A DNA stretch of 10,512 bases from JBDLIL01 sp039714855 (GTDB taxonomy: Bacteria; Patescibacteriota; Microgenomatia; UBA1400; PJMF01). Below are positions 5,858 through 10,512 of the stretch, piece after piece. The stretch covers positions 1-10,512 of the forward strand of contig JBDLIL010000033.1 of the NCBI GenBank assembly GCA_039714855.1, read 5' to 3'. How positions within the stretch are numbered: position 1 is the stretch's first letter; the number at the start of each line of letters is the position of its first letter. The notes under the pieces are model-generated. The model was not told where the DNA came from. It was given only the letters and a program-made list of their open reading frames with translations, and did no database searches. A program made the translations under genes and the position numbers.

Positions 5858-6724
5858 ATGCAAGCGAGTCTTAGTGACCTACAAGTAAAATATAGGCAAA
5901 ATTTAGAGGCTGCCGGCAAGGCACATGCCACTGTTATTGCTTACGTCAAAGACATTGAGCAATTGCTTGATTTTCTGGCTAAAAAAGGCAAGTTAGAGGC
6001 TACTGATGTTTTGGGTACAGATATTGATGAATTTAAAGAATTGCTTAAAAAGCAGCGATACACTGGTAAATCTATTTCTAGAAAGATTAATTCAATTAAA
6101 TCATTTTTTAGATTTTTAATTACTGAAGGTTTGTTAGATGAAAATCCAGCTGAAGCTGTGATTCATCCCAAGTATGATCAAGCTCCTCCTAGAGTTTTGA
6201 GTAAACTTGAGTACAGAGCTTTACGTGATGCCTGCAGAAGTGATGTCAGAATCTATGCTGTAGTTGAACTATTACTCCAGACCGGTATGAGAATCAGTGA
6301 GTTGGCTTCTCTACAATTATCAGATGTTGATTTCGAACGTAATGTAATTACCATTAGGGCTTTAAACTCTAGATCTAGTCGCAAAGTACCTATTAATATT
6401 GCTGCTAAAAATTCAATTCAAGACTATTTGCAGATTAGACCAAGAGCTAAAGAAAAAACTATGTTTTTGACCAAGACTTGCAGGCCATTTTTGGTTAGAA
6501 ATATTCGTACAGCTATTGATAGATATTTTAGATTGGCTGGTATTAAAGATGCCAAGGTTAATGACCTAAGGCACACTTTTATAGTAGAACAATTAAAAGC
6601 TGGCACTCCACTGGTTTATATTTCTCAATTGGTAGGTCACAAGAGAATTACTACTACCGAAAAATACCTCAAGCTTATAGAGGCTCCTGACATGAACCCC
6701 AGTGTTCAGATAGAGGAGTTGTAA
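5858..6724 (+). CDS. XerC/XerD-type tyrosine recombinase
   Basis: A site-specific recombinase that cuts and rejoins DNA through a 3'-phosphotyrosine link; Xer members resolve chromosome dimers, others move elements. Residues about 5-90 are the SAM-like core-binding domain, and 113-275 the catalytic domain. Catalytic positions are R145 (TGMRISEL), K176 (SSRK), R238 (in NDLRHTF), H261 (GHKRITT) and Y270 (EKYLK). Spacing from R238 to H261 and Y270 equals that of E. coli XerD. The first residue of the usual HxxR motif is Asn (N235). At 288 residues it has the normal Xer length. The neighbours, a division protein and no transposon genes, favour a housekeeping Xer, but the position beside a repeat-rich accessory block leaves an element integrase possible. 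The ATG has only a weak AGAAAG upstream. Confidence 0.88.
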   Translation: MQASLSDLQVKYRQNLEAAGKAHATVIAYVKDIEQLLDFLAKKGKLEATDVLGTDIDEFKELLKKQRYTGKSISRKINSIKSFFRFLITEGLLDENPAEAVIHPKYDQAPPRVLSKLEYRALRDACRSDVRIYAVVELLLQTGMRISELASLQLSDVDFERNVITIRALNSRSSRKVPINIAAKNSIQDYLQIRPRAKEKTMFLTKTCRPFLVRNIRTAIDRYFRLAGIKDAKVNDLRHTFIVEQLKAGTPLVYISQLVGHKRITTTEKYLKLIEAPDMNPSVQIEEL

Positions 6725-6744
6725 ATTTACTTTCCTATATTTTA

Positions 6745-7014
6745 ATGACAGAAATTCCTGTTTTTGATTTAAATAAAATTGGCTCTTGGTTGCAAAACGA
6801 TGCAATCGTCCAGCTAATTTTTGCTCAACTTCAGCAAGAAAACAAATACTCTCGTTTGATTGGTATTAGTTGGGAGCAGTTTCTTTTAGCGTATGTTTCT
6901 TTTAAGCAGGTAATAGCTGAGGTGAATTCAGGATTTGAACTCGCCTTTATCCATCATTTAGAACAAGAAACAAGGCAGATACTAACACTTGAAGATTCTG
7001 AAGAAGGTGGATAA
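6745..7014 (+). CDS. Hypothetical small acidic protein, 89 aa
   Basis: I do not recognise this protein. It starts 20 bases after the recombinase stop, on the same strand, and is probably cotranscribed with it, although no Shine-Dalgarno is visible before the ATG. The sequence is soluble and predicted mostly helical: LNKIGSWLQNDAIVQLIFAQLQQ near the N-terminus (read as two overlapping helices), ISWEQFLLAYVSFKQVI in the middle, and an acidic tail LEDSEEGG. The amphipathic helices with regular leucine, isoleucine and phenylalanine suggest a small helical bundle or a protein partner. Close coupling to the recombinase might hint at an accessory factor, but nothing in the sequence proves this. Confidence 0.65.
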   Translation: MTEIPVFDLNKIGSWLQNDAIVQLIFAQLQQENKYSRLIGISWEQFLLAYVSFKQVIAEVNSGFELAFIHHLEQETRQILTLEDSEEGG

Positions 7015-7090
7015 AAAAACATTCTAATACATTTTGATGGTAATTGAACAGATTTGAAAAGTTATTTCTGTGGGTGTTAGATATGTAGGT

Positions 7091-7603
7091 ATGGTTGATC
7101 AAGAGAAGCTATTTAAGATATATGGTAGAGGAAATGGTCAAAAACCTCATGGAAATCATTGTCTTGCAACAACAAAAGAAATTAGAGCCGCTCAAAATGG
7201 CCATCAATCGTGCCAAGATGTTACTCCGGCACAGATCGAAAATGATAGAAAATTAGCATCAGCTAAAGAAGATAAAAAAGAAGAATTTATTGGGGCTGTG
7301 ATTATAATTTCTAAGGAAATTGAACATTTTGCCATAAATCTTGACGTAGATTCACTTAGACAAATTTGTTTTTTTACTGATGAGTTTTTGGATGATGAAG
7401 GGTTATTTAGGTTAAAAGCAATCGAGAACTTTTTAATATGGCTTGAAGATTTTGTCTTACGTTGTCAAAAGAATAATATTACTCCTATCGAGGTTCTTCG
7501 AATTTTAGATCCTGAAAACATTAGGAGAAAAGGTGATGTGAGCAGAAATACCACGAATAGTCTTAAGAGAAAATTGATTAAAGCAAAGAAAAATGGAAAT
7601 TGA
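7091..7603 (+). CDS. Hypothetical protein, about 170 aa
   Basis: I do not recognise this protein. The frame is also open from a GTG at 7070, but the ATG at 7091 is preferred because TGT-TAGATA (7075-7083), a poor extended -10, lies 7 bases before it and no Shine-Dalgarno precedes the GTG. The N-terminal 40 residues are basic and polar with three His and two Cys (KPHGNHC and GHQSC), a spacing that might bind a metal but fits no zinc motif I know. The rest is helical and acidic (KKEEFIGAVIIISKEIEHFAI read in part), with a very basic C-terminus, SLKRKLIKAKKNGN. A nucleic-acid-binding role is possible from the charge alone. Confidence 0.6.
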   Translation: MVDQEKLFKIYGRGNGQKPHGNHCLATTKEIRAAQNGHQSCQDVTPAQIENDRKLASAKEDKKEEFIGAVIIISKEIEHFAINLDVDSLRQICFFTDEFLDDEGLFRLKAIENFLIWLEDFVLRCQKNNITPIEVLRILDPENIRRKGDVSRNTTNSLKRKLIKAKKNGN

Positions 7604-7605
7604 TT

Positions 7606-7611
7606 TATAAT
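7606..7611 (+). promoter_or_regulatory. -10 box before the 98-aa protein gene
   Basis: A perfect TATAAT lies just after the previous gene's TGA. It predicts a leader of about 24 bases that includes the AGAAAGG ribosome binding site at 7630-7636, 5 bases before the ATG. So this gene has an ordinary leader, unlike its leaderless neighbours. I see no -35 box at the right distance. Confidence 0.45.
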
Positions 7612-7641
7612 TAATTATTAATAATTTGTAGAAAGGCATTT

Positions 7642-7938
7642 ATGAGTGAAAACAAAATTGATCTAGAAGTATCAAAAACTTGGTTGCAGAATCCGGGCGG
7701 AAAGGAAGCTGAAGAAGTTTTTAATCAATTGAAAGAAATTGACGCAAAATTAAACCCTAATGATCCTCTTTTGGAAGAAAAAGAAAAACTTGCTTTCCAA
7801 CAAGCTTATTATGATTTTCAACAAGAAATTGCTAAAGACAATATGCAAAAAGGTTTTACGGAAGCTTTTCTTCCTAGGTTAAGAAAAGCGATCACAGACT
7901 CTCTTCAGGGAAGAACTGAAGAAACTTCCACGACTTGA
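7642..7938 (+). CDS. Hypothetical charged protein, 98 aa
   Basis: I do not recognise this protein. It is 98 residues, soluble, very rich in Glu, Lys and Gln, and looks almost wholly helical. Seen in order: an N-terminal helix EVSKTWLQNPGG that breaks at Pro-Gly-Gly, a helix from about 21 to 35, a turn NPNDP, a long helix EEKEKLAFQQAYYDFQQEIA, and a last helix up to about residue 90 before a polar tail TEETSTT. The ATG has a good ribosome binding site, AGAAAGG at 7630-7636. Its TGA stop overlaps the -35 box of the TrpR-like gene, so the two genes are close but the second has its own promoter. Confidence 0.75.
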   Translation: MSENKIDLEVSKTWLQNPGGKEAEEVFNQLKEIDAKLNPNDPLLEEKEKLAFQQAYYDFQQEIAKDNMQKGFTEAFLPRLRKAITDSLQGRTEETSTT

Positions 7939-7963
7939 CATATTTGTAATTATATACTAGTAT
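7935..7963 (+). promoter_or_regulatory. Promoter of the TrpR-like gene
   Basis: TTGACA (7935-7940), a 17-base spacer and TAGTAT (7958-7963) form a sigma70-type promoter; the -35 is perfect and the -10 has 4 of 6 consensus bases. The start point would be near 7970, leaving only a few bases before the ATG at 7976 and no ribosome binding site. The -10 lies inside the inverted repeat described next. Confidence 0.6.
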
Positions 7964-7973
7964 GCTAGTATAT
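7952..7973 (+). promoter_or_regulatory. trp-operator-like inverted repeat
   Basis: ATATACTAG (7952-7960) and CTAGTATAT (7965-7973) are perfect 9-base inverted repeats separated by TATG. The core at 7956-7969, ACTAGTATGCTAGT, has the same CTAG-N4-CTAG arrangement as the E. coli trp operator core ACTAGTTAACTAGT, with 11 of 14 bases equal. It overlaps the -10 box and start point of a gene for a TrpR-family repressor, so tryptophan-dependent autoregulation, as in E. coli trpR, is the likely function. Confidence 0.7.
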
Positions 7974-7975
7974 TA

Positions 7976-8233
7976 ATGAAATATTCTAAAAGTAAAAAGG
8001 AATTGGTTGAGTTTTTACTTAACATCAAATCTGAAAAAGAGATGTTTTTGTTTTTGCAAGGAATTTTGACGCCGAAAGAACTGGAAGAAATCCCAACAAG
8101 ATTGCAAATAGTAAAAATGCTAAAAGCAGGCACAGCTCAACATAAAATAGCCGAAAAATTAGGCATAGGAGTGGCTACTGTCACCAGAGGTTCAAAAGAG
8201 ATACAACTGGGAAGATTTAAAAATGTCAAATAA
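7976..8233 (+). CDS. TrpR-family (Trp repressor-like) transcription regulator
   Basis: A small DNA-binding protein of the TrpR/YerC superfamily, 85 residues against 108 in E. coli TrpR, with a short C-terminus. TrpR dimers bind operators when loaded with L-tryptophan. The segment LTPKELEEIPTRLQIVKML (31-49) aligns with the TrpR helices, and QHKIAEKLGIGVATVTRGSK (55-74) is the helix-turn-helix, close to E. coli [20 protein letters not shown]. Residues that hold tryptophan in TrpR, T44, R54, T81 and R84, correspond to T32, R42, T68 and R71 here and are all kept. The TRGS signature favours TrpR itself over YerC-type relatives. The promoter is overlapped by a CTAG-N4-CTAG operator, and trpS lies 0.9 kb downstream. 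The protein contains no tryptophan. Tryptophan sensing is inferred from residue conservation. Confidence 0.8.
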   Translation: MKYSKSKKELVEFLLNIKSEKEMFLFLQGILTPKELEEIPTRLQIVKMLKAGTAQHKIAEKLGIGVATVTRGSKEIQLGRFKNVK

Positions 8234-8297
8234 ACAAAAAAATATTGGTCTAACTTGGCGAAACTCTCAAGAAAATGAAGGGAGTTATTGCTATTGA
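8223..8297 (+). CDS. Possible 24-aa leader peptide with one Trp
   Basis: A short frame overlaps the last codons of the TrpR-like gene: MSNKQKNIGLTWRNSQENEG followed by SYCY and TGA. GGGAAG at 8209-8214 lies 8 bases before the ATG, a suitable ribosome binding distance. Its single Trp codon is at 8256-8258, about 21 bases before a segment (8280-8289) that can pair with the left side of the following terminator stem, and its stop is 6 bases beyond that segment. This is the layout of an attenuator leader peptide. A chance reading frame is possible, since it has only one Trp codon and no comparison is available. Confidence 0.35.
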   Translation: MSNKQKNIGLTWRNSQENEGSYCY

Positions 8298-8336
8298 TAT
8301 AAAATTCAAAATTAAAAATGCAAAATAATAGCTCCC
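8280..8336 (+). promoter_or_regulatory. Possible antiterminator pairing
   Basis: GGGAGTTATT (8280-8289) can pair with AATAGCTCCC (8327-8336) over 10 positions, including one G-U pair. The second segment is also the left arm of the terminator at 8330-8351, so the two structures exclude each other. GGGAGTT occurs both at 8280 and at 8341, as expected if the first competes with the second for the CTCCC strand. Confidence 0.4.
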
Positions 8337-8351
8337 GTAAGGGAGTTTTTT
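8330..8351 (+). terminator. Intrinsic terminator after the TrpR-like gene
   Basis: AGCTCCC, loop GTAA, GGGAGTT form a 7-pair stem (one G-U) that runs into a tract of six T. It ends the transcript of the TrpR-like gene about 100 bases after its stop. The same left arm can pair upstream instead, which makes it a candidate for conditional termination. Confidence 0.75.
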
Positions 8352-8358
8352 GTTGGTA

Positions 8359-8386
8359 GTAGATCCCGGCTTGCGCCAGGATGACA
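8359..8386. repeat. REP-like hairpin element
   Basis: ATCCCGGC (8363-8370), loop TTGC, GCCAGGAT (8375-8382) form a stem with one C-A mismatch, followed by GACA. The form GATCCCGGC-TTGC-GCC(G)GGATGACA is a very common intergenic repeat type in many bacterial genomes. Only one copy is in this window. It is G+C rich compared with the surrounding bases. Confidence 0.55.
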
Positions 8387-8417
8387 GATTGGAATATTTA
8401 TTAATATAAAGGAAAAT

Positions 8418-8636
8418 ATGAAAGACATTTTAGTTTTTAACGATGTAGCTGGAAAAAAAAGGGAACTGGAAGTAAAAGACGTGGTGGGATTTGCAGGTGC
8501 ATTCACAGACAGGTTAGCGATTCTAGTAGAAGGAGTGGAGGGTGTAATAGCAGCGATAATTACTCAAGAAAATGAGAGCGGGAAAGTCTTTGCCCCAACT
8601 AACTTGAATATGCTTTTGAATGCTTTGCAAGCATAA
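8418..8636 (+). CDS. Hypothetical small protein, 72 aa
   Basis: I do not recognise this protein. It is 72 residues, alternates beta-like strands and one helix, and has no membrane span: KDILVFNDVAGKKRELEVKD, then FAGAFTDRLAILVEGVEG, then VIAAIITQE, and a last helix LNMLLNALQA. The ATG has AAAGGA at 8408-8413, 4 bases before it, so translation with a leader is likely. It is richer in Gly, Val and Ala than its neighbours. It is the first gene after the possible attenuator and would be its target if one exists; the REP-like hairpin stands between. No terminator is evident after it. Confidence 0.65.
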   Translation: MKDILVFNDVAGKKRELEVKDVVGFAGAFTDRLAILVEGVEGVIAAIITQENESGKVFAPTNLNMLLNALQA

Positions 8637-8641
8637 GTAAA

Positions 8642-8744
8642 AGAGGGCAATCAAAATATGTTGAGTTAATAAGCACTGCTTTATTAAATTCGATACTACA
8701 AATGCACAAGTAGAAAAAAATGAGGAGGATGCAGATTGCCCTCT
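8642..8744. repeat. 11-base inverted repeat pair in a gene-free stretch
   Basis: AGAGGGCAATC (8642-8652) and GATTGCCCTCT (8734-8744) are exact reverse complements, 81 bases apart. The 164 bases between the two small genes (8637-8800) hold no reading frame I would call. A long-range stem in RNA or a relic of an inverted-repeat element are both possible. Confidence 0.45.
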
Positions 8745-9116
8745 GCTAATATCAAATAAATATTGTTTGATGCTAGGAGAGGGAGAAAGGAAGTGTCGAC
8801 ATGAAGAAAAATCGTGTCGAGAATGTGATTCTAGTTCTTTTGCTCATTGTAACCGTTGTTCTAGTGATCTATGTACTTGCAACAACGGAGGAGTTACCAA
8901 CAAAAGAGGAGCTCATACGAGATCTTCCATACGAGTTGGAAGATTGTATTGAGCTAAAGGAATACGAATGGATATCCACTCACACAGCTTGGCCATCTGC
9001 AGTTTTGAAAGTGTATTACTATCTTGAATGTGATGGCAAGCGTTACGAATTCAAAGCTGAGTAAAGCCAAAAGCTAGTAAATACCCTCTCCACACAGAAG
9101 AAAATGCATCCTCCTC
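8722..9116. repeat. Inverted repeats bracketing the small membrane protein gene
   Basis: GAGGAGGATGCA (8722-8733) and TGCATCCTCCTC (9105-9116) are perfect 12-base inverted repeats. Inside them GGAGAGGG (8776-8783) and CCCTCTCC (9084-9091) form a second perfect pair. The gene at 8801-9064 sits within both. No target-site duplication is visible at the outer ends, so a transposed cassette is only a hypothesis. Confidence 0.4.
8801..9064 (+). CDS. Hypothetical single-span membrane protein, 87 aa
   Basis: I do not recognise this protein. It is a small bitopic membrane protein: a basic start MKKNRVEN, one strongly hydrophobic span at about residues 9-26 (VILVLLLIVTVVLVIYVL), then an acidic outer domain of about 60 residues with two Cys (C43 and C76, in LEDCIEL and LECDGK) that could form a disulfide. 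The ending YYLECDGKRYEFKAE looks like a small beta hairpin. AAAGGAAG at 8786-8793, 7 bases before the ATG, is the best ribosome binding site in the window. That, its higher G+C, and the flanking inverted repeats set it apart from its neighbours and suggest a different origin. Confidence 0.7.
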   Translation: MKKNRVENVILVLLLIVTVVLVIYVLATTEELPTKEELIRDLPYELEDCIELKEYEWISTHTAWPSAVLKVYYYLECDGKRYEFKAE

Positions 9117-9121
9117 TGTGT
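9092..9121 (+). other. Hairpin before trpS, no T tract
   Basis: ACACAGA at the left and TCTGTGT at the right form a 7-pair stem with further partial pairing inside. There is no run of T after it, so it is not a standard terminator. It lies just upstream of the trpS -10 box. Confidence 0.3.
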
Positions 9122-9132
9122 TAGATCTGTAT

Positions 9133-9138
9133 TACAAT
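9133..9138 (+). promoter_or_regulatory. -10 box of trpS, leaderless start
   Basis: TACAAT ends 6 bases before the ATG at 9145, the same spacing as at 716, 3052 and 4198. No Shine-Dalgarno is present. It argues for starting trpS at this ATG; an in-frame GTG at 9118 lies upstream of the promoter. I see no clear -35 box and no CTAG-N4-CTAG operator here. Confidence 0.5.
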
Positions 9139-9144
9139 AGCGCT

Positions 9145-10143
9145 ATGACAAATAAAAATACCAAACATCGCGTATTAGCTGGCATTCGTGCTACCGGCAG
9201 ACTTCACCTAGGGAATTATCTAGGTGCAGTAAAAGGCATGCTTGAGTTGCAAGATGATCCCAATTACGAAACTTATTACATGGTGGCAGATGTGCATACT
9301 ATTACTACACCCTATAACGTTGAAGAATTACGCAAAAATCGTCGGGAAGTAATAATTGATTATTTAGCTGCGGGACTTGATCCTGAAAAATCAGTTATTT
9401 TTCAACAATCTGAAGTCAAAGAACACCTAGAATTAGCTTTTTATTTTTCTAGTGTCAACACTATTGCTAGAATGCAACACTTACCAACTTTTAAAGAAAA
9501 GGTTAAGCAGTATCCTGAGAATACTACAATGGCACTTTTAAATTATCCCGTACTAATGGCCGCTGATATTATGGCATATAAAGCTGACAGTGTGCCGGTA
9601 GGTAGAGATCAAGAGCCACATTTGGAAATTACGCGTGAAGTAGCTAAGAAGATGAATGCTAGATATGGTACTGGTTTTCCCGAAGCACATAGTTTTAAAA
9701 CTACTGGTGAGTATGTACCGTCTCTCACGGGTGTAGGAAAAATGAGCAAAAGTGTTGAGGGTAGTTTTATTAATTTGGTTGATGGTTTAAATACAATTCA
9801 GCAGAAAATCGCTAAGATTCCTACCGATGCTGGACAGGGCGATTGTATTCCCAGTTCTGGAGGAGTAGCCAATTTATTACAATTTGTTGAGTTATTCCAG
9901 GGAACTAAAAGACGCCGAGAATATGAAGAGCAATATACTAGCTCAGGTCTTCGTTATGGTGATATCAAAAAAGAATTGTCTCAGGCAGTTTACGAAGAAT
10001 TAAAACCAATCCAAGCTAGGCGCAAAGAGTTGGAAGCAGATACTGCTTATGTAGATAAAGTAATTAGAGAAGGAGCAGAAAAAGCTCGCAAAATTGCATC
10101 AGTAACAGTAGAAGAGGTAAGAGAAAAAATGGGATTAAGCTAG
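9145..10143 (+). CDS. trpS: Tryptophanyl-tRNA synthetase
   Basis: A class I aminoacyl-tRNA synthetase that charges tRNA-Trp with tryptophan in the cytoplasm, using ATP. With the ATG at 9145 it has 332 residues, the normal bacterial length. The HIGH motif appears as HLGN at 21-24 (TGRLHLGNYLGA), and KMSKS at 199-203 (GVGKMSKSVEG). The tryptophan-pocket block is ADIMAYKADSVPVGRDQ, followed by PHLEITREVAKKMN, as is usual for bacterial TrpRS. The protein itself has no Trp residue. The GTG at 9118 in frame would add nine residues but lies before the -10 box, so it is not favoured. A TrpR-like repressor is encoded about 0.9 kb upstream, although trpS has its own promoter and no matching operator. 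No terminator is clear between it and the pilin gene. Confidence 0.95.
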   Translation: MTNKNTKHRVLAGIRATGRLHLGNYLGAVKGMLELQDDPNYETYYMVADVHTITTPYNVEELRKNRREVIIDYLAAGLDPEKSVIFQQSEVKEHLELAFYFSSVNTIARMQHLPTFKEKVKQYPENTTMALLNYPVLMAADIMAYKADSVPVGRDQEPHLEITREVAKKMNARYGTGFPEAHSFKTTGEYVPSLTGVGKMSKSVEGSFINLVDGLNTIQQKIAKIPTDAGQGDCIPSSGGVANLLQFVELFQGTKRRREYEEQYTSSGLRYGDIKKELSQAVYEELKPIQARRKELEADTAYVDKVIREGAEKARKIASVTVEEVREKMGLS

Positions 10144-10184
10144 TGCAGCGTGTTGGACGATTAAGTTTATTTCAAATTCACGAA

Positions 10185-10213
10185 TTGACCAAGAATAATT
10201 TTATATTCATACT
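10185..10213 (+). promoter_or_regulatory. Candidate promoter of the pilin gene
   Basis: TTGACC (10185-10190), a 17-base spacer and CATACT (10208-10213) form a moderate sigma70-like promoter. The start point would be near 10220, giving a leader of about 14 bases containing AAGAGAG, a weak ribosome binding site. TATATT at 10202 is a better -10 by itself but too close to the -35. Confidence 0.35.
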
Positions 10214-10233
10214 GACATAAGAGAGCAGTTGTT

Positions 10234-10512
10234 ATGCAAAAAAATAAGGGTTTTACTTTAGTTGAGTTGTTAGTGGTGGTTTCAATTGTTGGAGTTTTGA
10301 TGGTGCTTGGGATGACTTCGTATAACACTACCTTAAAAAAGGGAAGAGATGCTACTAGACGAGGCGATATAAAATCAATGCAAACAGCTTTTGAGCAATA
10401 CTATACGAATAATCGTAAATATGGAGATATCGAAGCAATGGTGGAGTCAATCCAGGGAGGATTGCCCTCTGACCCTAAGCCATCACCCTATCCTGGGTAT
10501 TATATTCAGGTT
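10234..10512 (+). CDS. Type IV pilin-like protein, 3' end outside window
   Basis: A prepilin of the type IV pilus / type II secretion pseudopilin class; 93 residues are visible before the right edge. The short basic leader MQKNKG ends in Gly, followed by FTLVELLVVVSIVGVLMVLG: Phe at mature position 1 and Glu at position 5, the cleavage and methylation signature for PilD. The hydrophobic helix continues to about residue 27, then comes the amphipathic helix with RDATRRGDIKSMQTAFEQYY, and the GGLPSDP block, similar to the LPxDP motif in many CPR pilins. Such proteins form surface fibres used for attachment or DNA uptake. Whether this is the major pilin or a minor one cannot be said from the N-terminus. 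It needs a prepilin peptidase, not seen in the window. Confidence 0.92.
   Translation, partial: MQKNKGFTLVELLVVVSIVGVLMVLGMTSYNTTLKKGRDATRRGDIKSMQTAFEQYYTNNRKYGDIEAMVESIQGGLPSDPKPSPYPGYYIQV

Noticed and set aside
8312..8506. Minus-strand open frame of 64 codons
   Set aside because: It runs across the terminator, the REP-like hairpin and the start of the 72-residue gene; its translation carries the usual nonsense of a REP element (PGASRDLL) and has no start signals.
8767..8952. Cys-rich frame of 61 codons
   Set aside because: It overlaps the membrane protein gene in another frame. The gene at 8801 has a strong ribosome binding site and a clear membrane span, so the Cys-rich reading is a by-product.
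9205..9226. CTAG-containing inverted repeat in trpS
   Set aside because: CACCTAG and CTAGGTG fall on the codons for HLG and LGA; the repeat follows from coding the conserved HLGNYLGA motif, and the spacing between the CTAGs does not fit the operator.
10460..10471. GATTGCCCTCTG also found at 8734-8745
   Set aside because: In the pilin gene these bases code part of the conserved GGLPSDP motif, so the 12-base identity with the intergenic copy is most likely chance.
1..10512. CRISPR array or complete RNA gene
   Set aside because: No regularly spaced direct repeats and no tRNA or rRNA pattern were found on either strand by eye.

Overview
The window is AT-rich bacterial chromosome. It most resembles a Patescibacteria/CPR genome, perhaps of the Microgenomates side, but this is inferred from gene style, not from a marker gene. 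The signs are many small orphan proteins, a short FtsB-like protein ending in a WEEW-type tail, a type IV pilin with the LPSDP-type motif common in CPR pilins, a compact TrpR-like repressor, and several genes whose -10 box lies about 6 bases before the ATG (leaderless transcripts). TGA is used as a stop by several genes, so the TGA-as-glycine lineages (Gracilibacteria/Absconditabacteria) are unlikely.

Left part (1-5395): an accessory block of + strand single-gene units. These are an orphan protein cut by the left edge, a second orphan (716-1429), an MFS transporter (1631-2809), a DUF5680-like protein (3052-3522), the tail of a lost Nudix hydrolase followed in frame by an intact one (3544-4089), and an AAA+/DUF4143 ATPase (4198-5325). 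Related intergenic repeats follow four of these genes (634, 1422, 2897 and about 5341). Three of them are followed by a CCTATAAATAGG palindrome, which in two cases is an identical 28-base terminator hairpin. One repeat copy has a 31-base palindrome inserted; the uninterrupted version is visible at the second copy.

Middle (5396-7938): a minus-strand FtsB/DivIC-like division protein diverges from a XerC/D-type tyrosine recombinase. A perfect 10-base inverted repeat lies in the shared promoter region. Three small proteins I cannot identify follow the recombinase.

Right part (7935-10512): a tryptophan-related region. A TrpR-family repressor gene has, across its own promoter, an inverted repeat with CTAG-N4-CTAG spacing, as in the E. 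coli trp operator. Its 3' end overlaps a 24-codon reading frame with one Trp codon, followed by RNA segments that could form either an antiterminator or a terminator, as in an attenuator. Then come a REP-like hairpin, two small unknown genes (one a single-span membrane protein bracketed by inverted repeats), tryptophanyl-tRNA synthetase (trpS), and the start of a type IV pilin-like gene cut by the right edge. The trpR-like gene and trpS lie about 0.9 kb apart, so local control by tryptophan is a reasonable hypothesis. Nothing in the sequence shows directly which gene the attenuator-like element would control.
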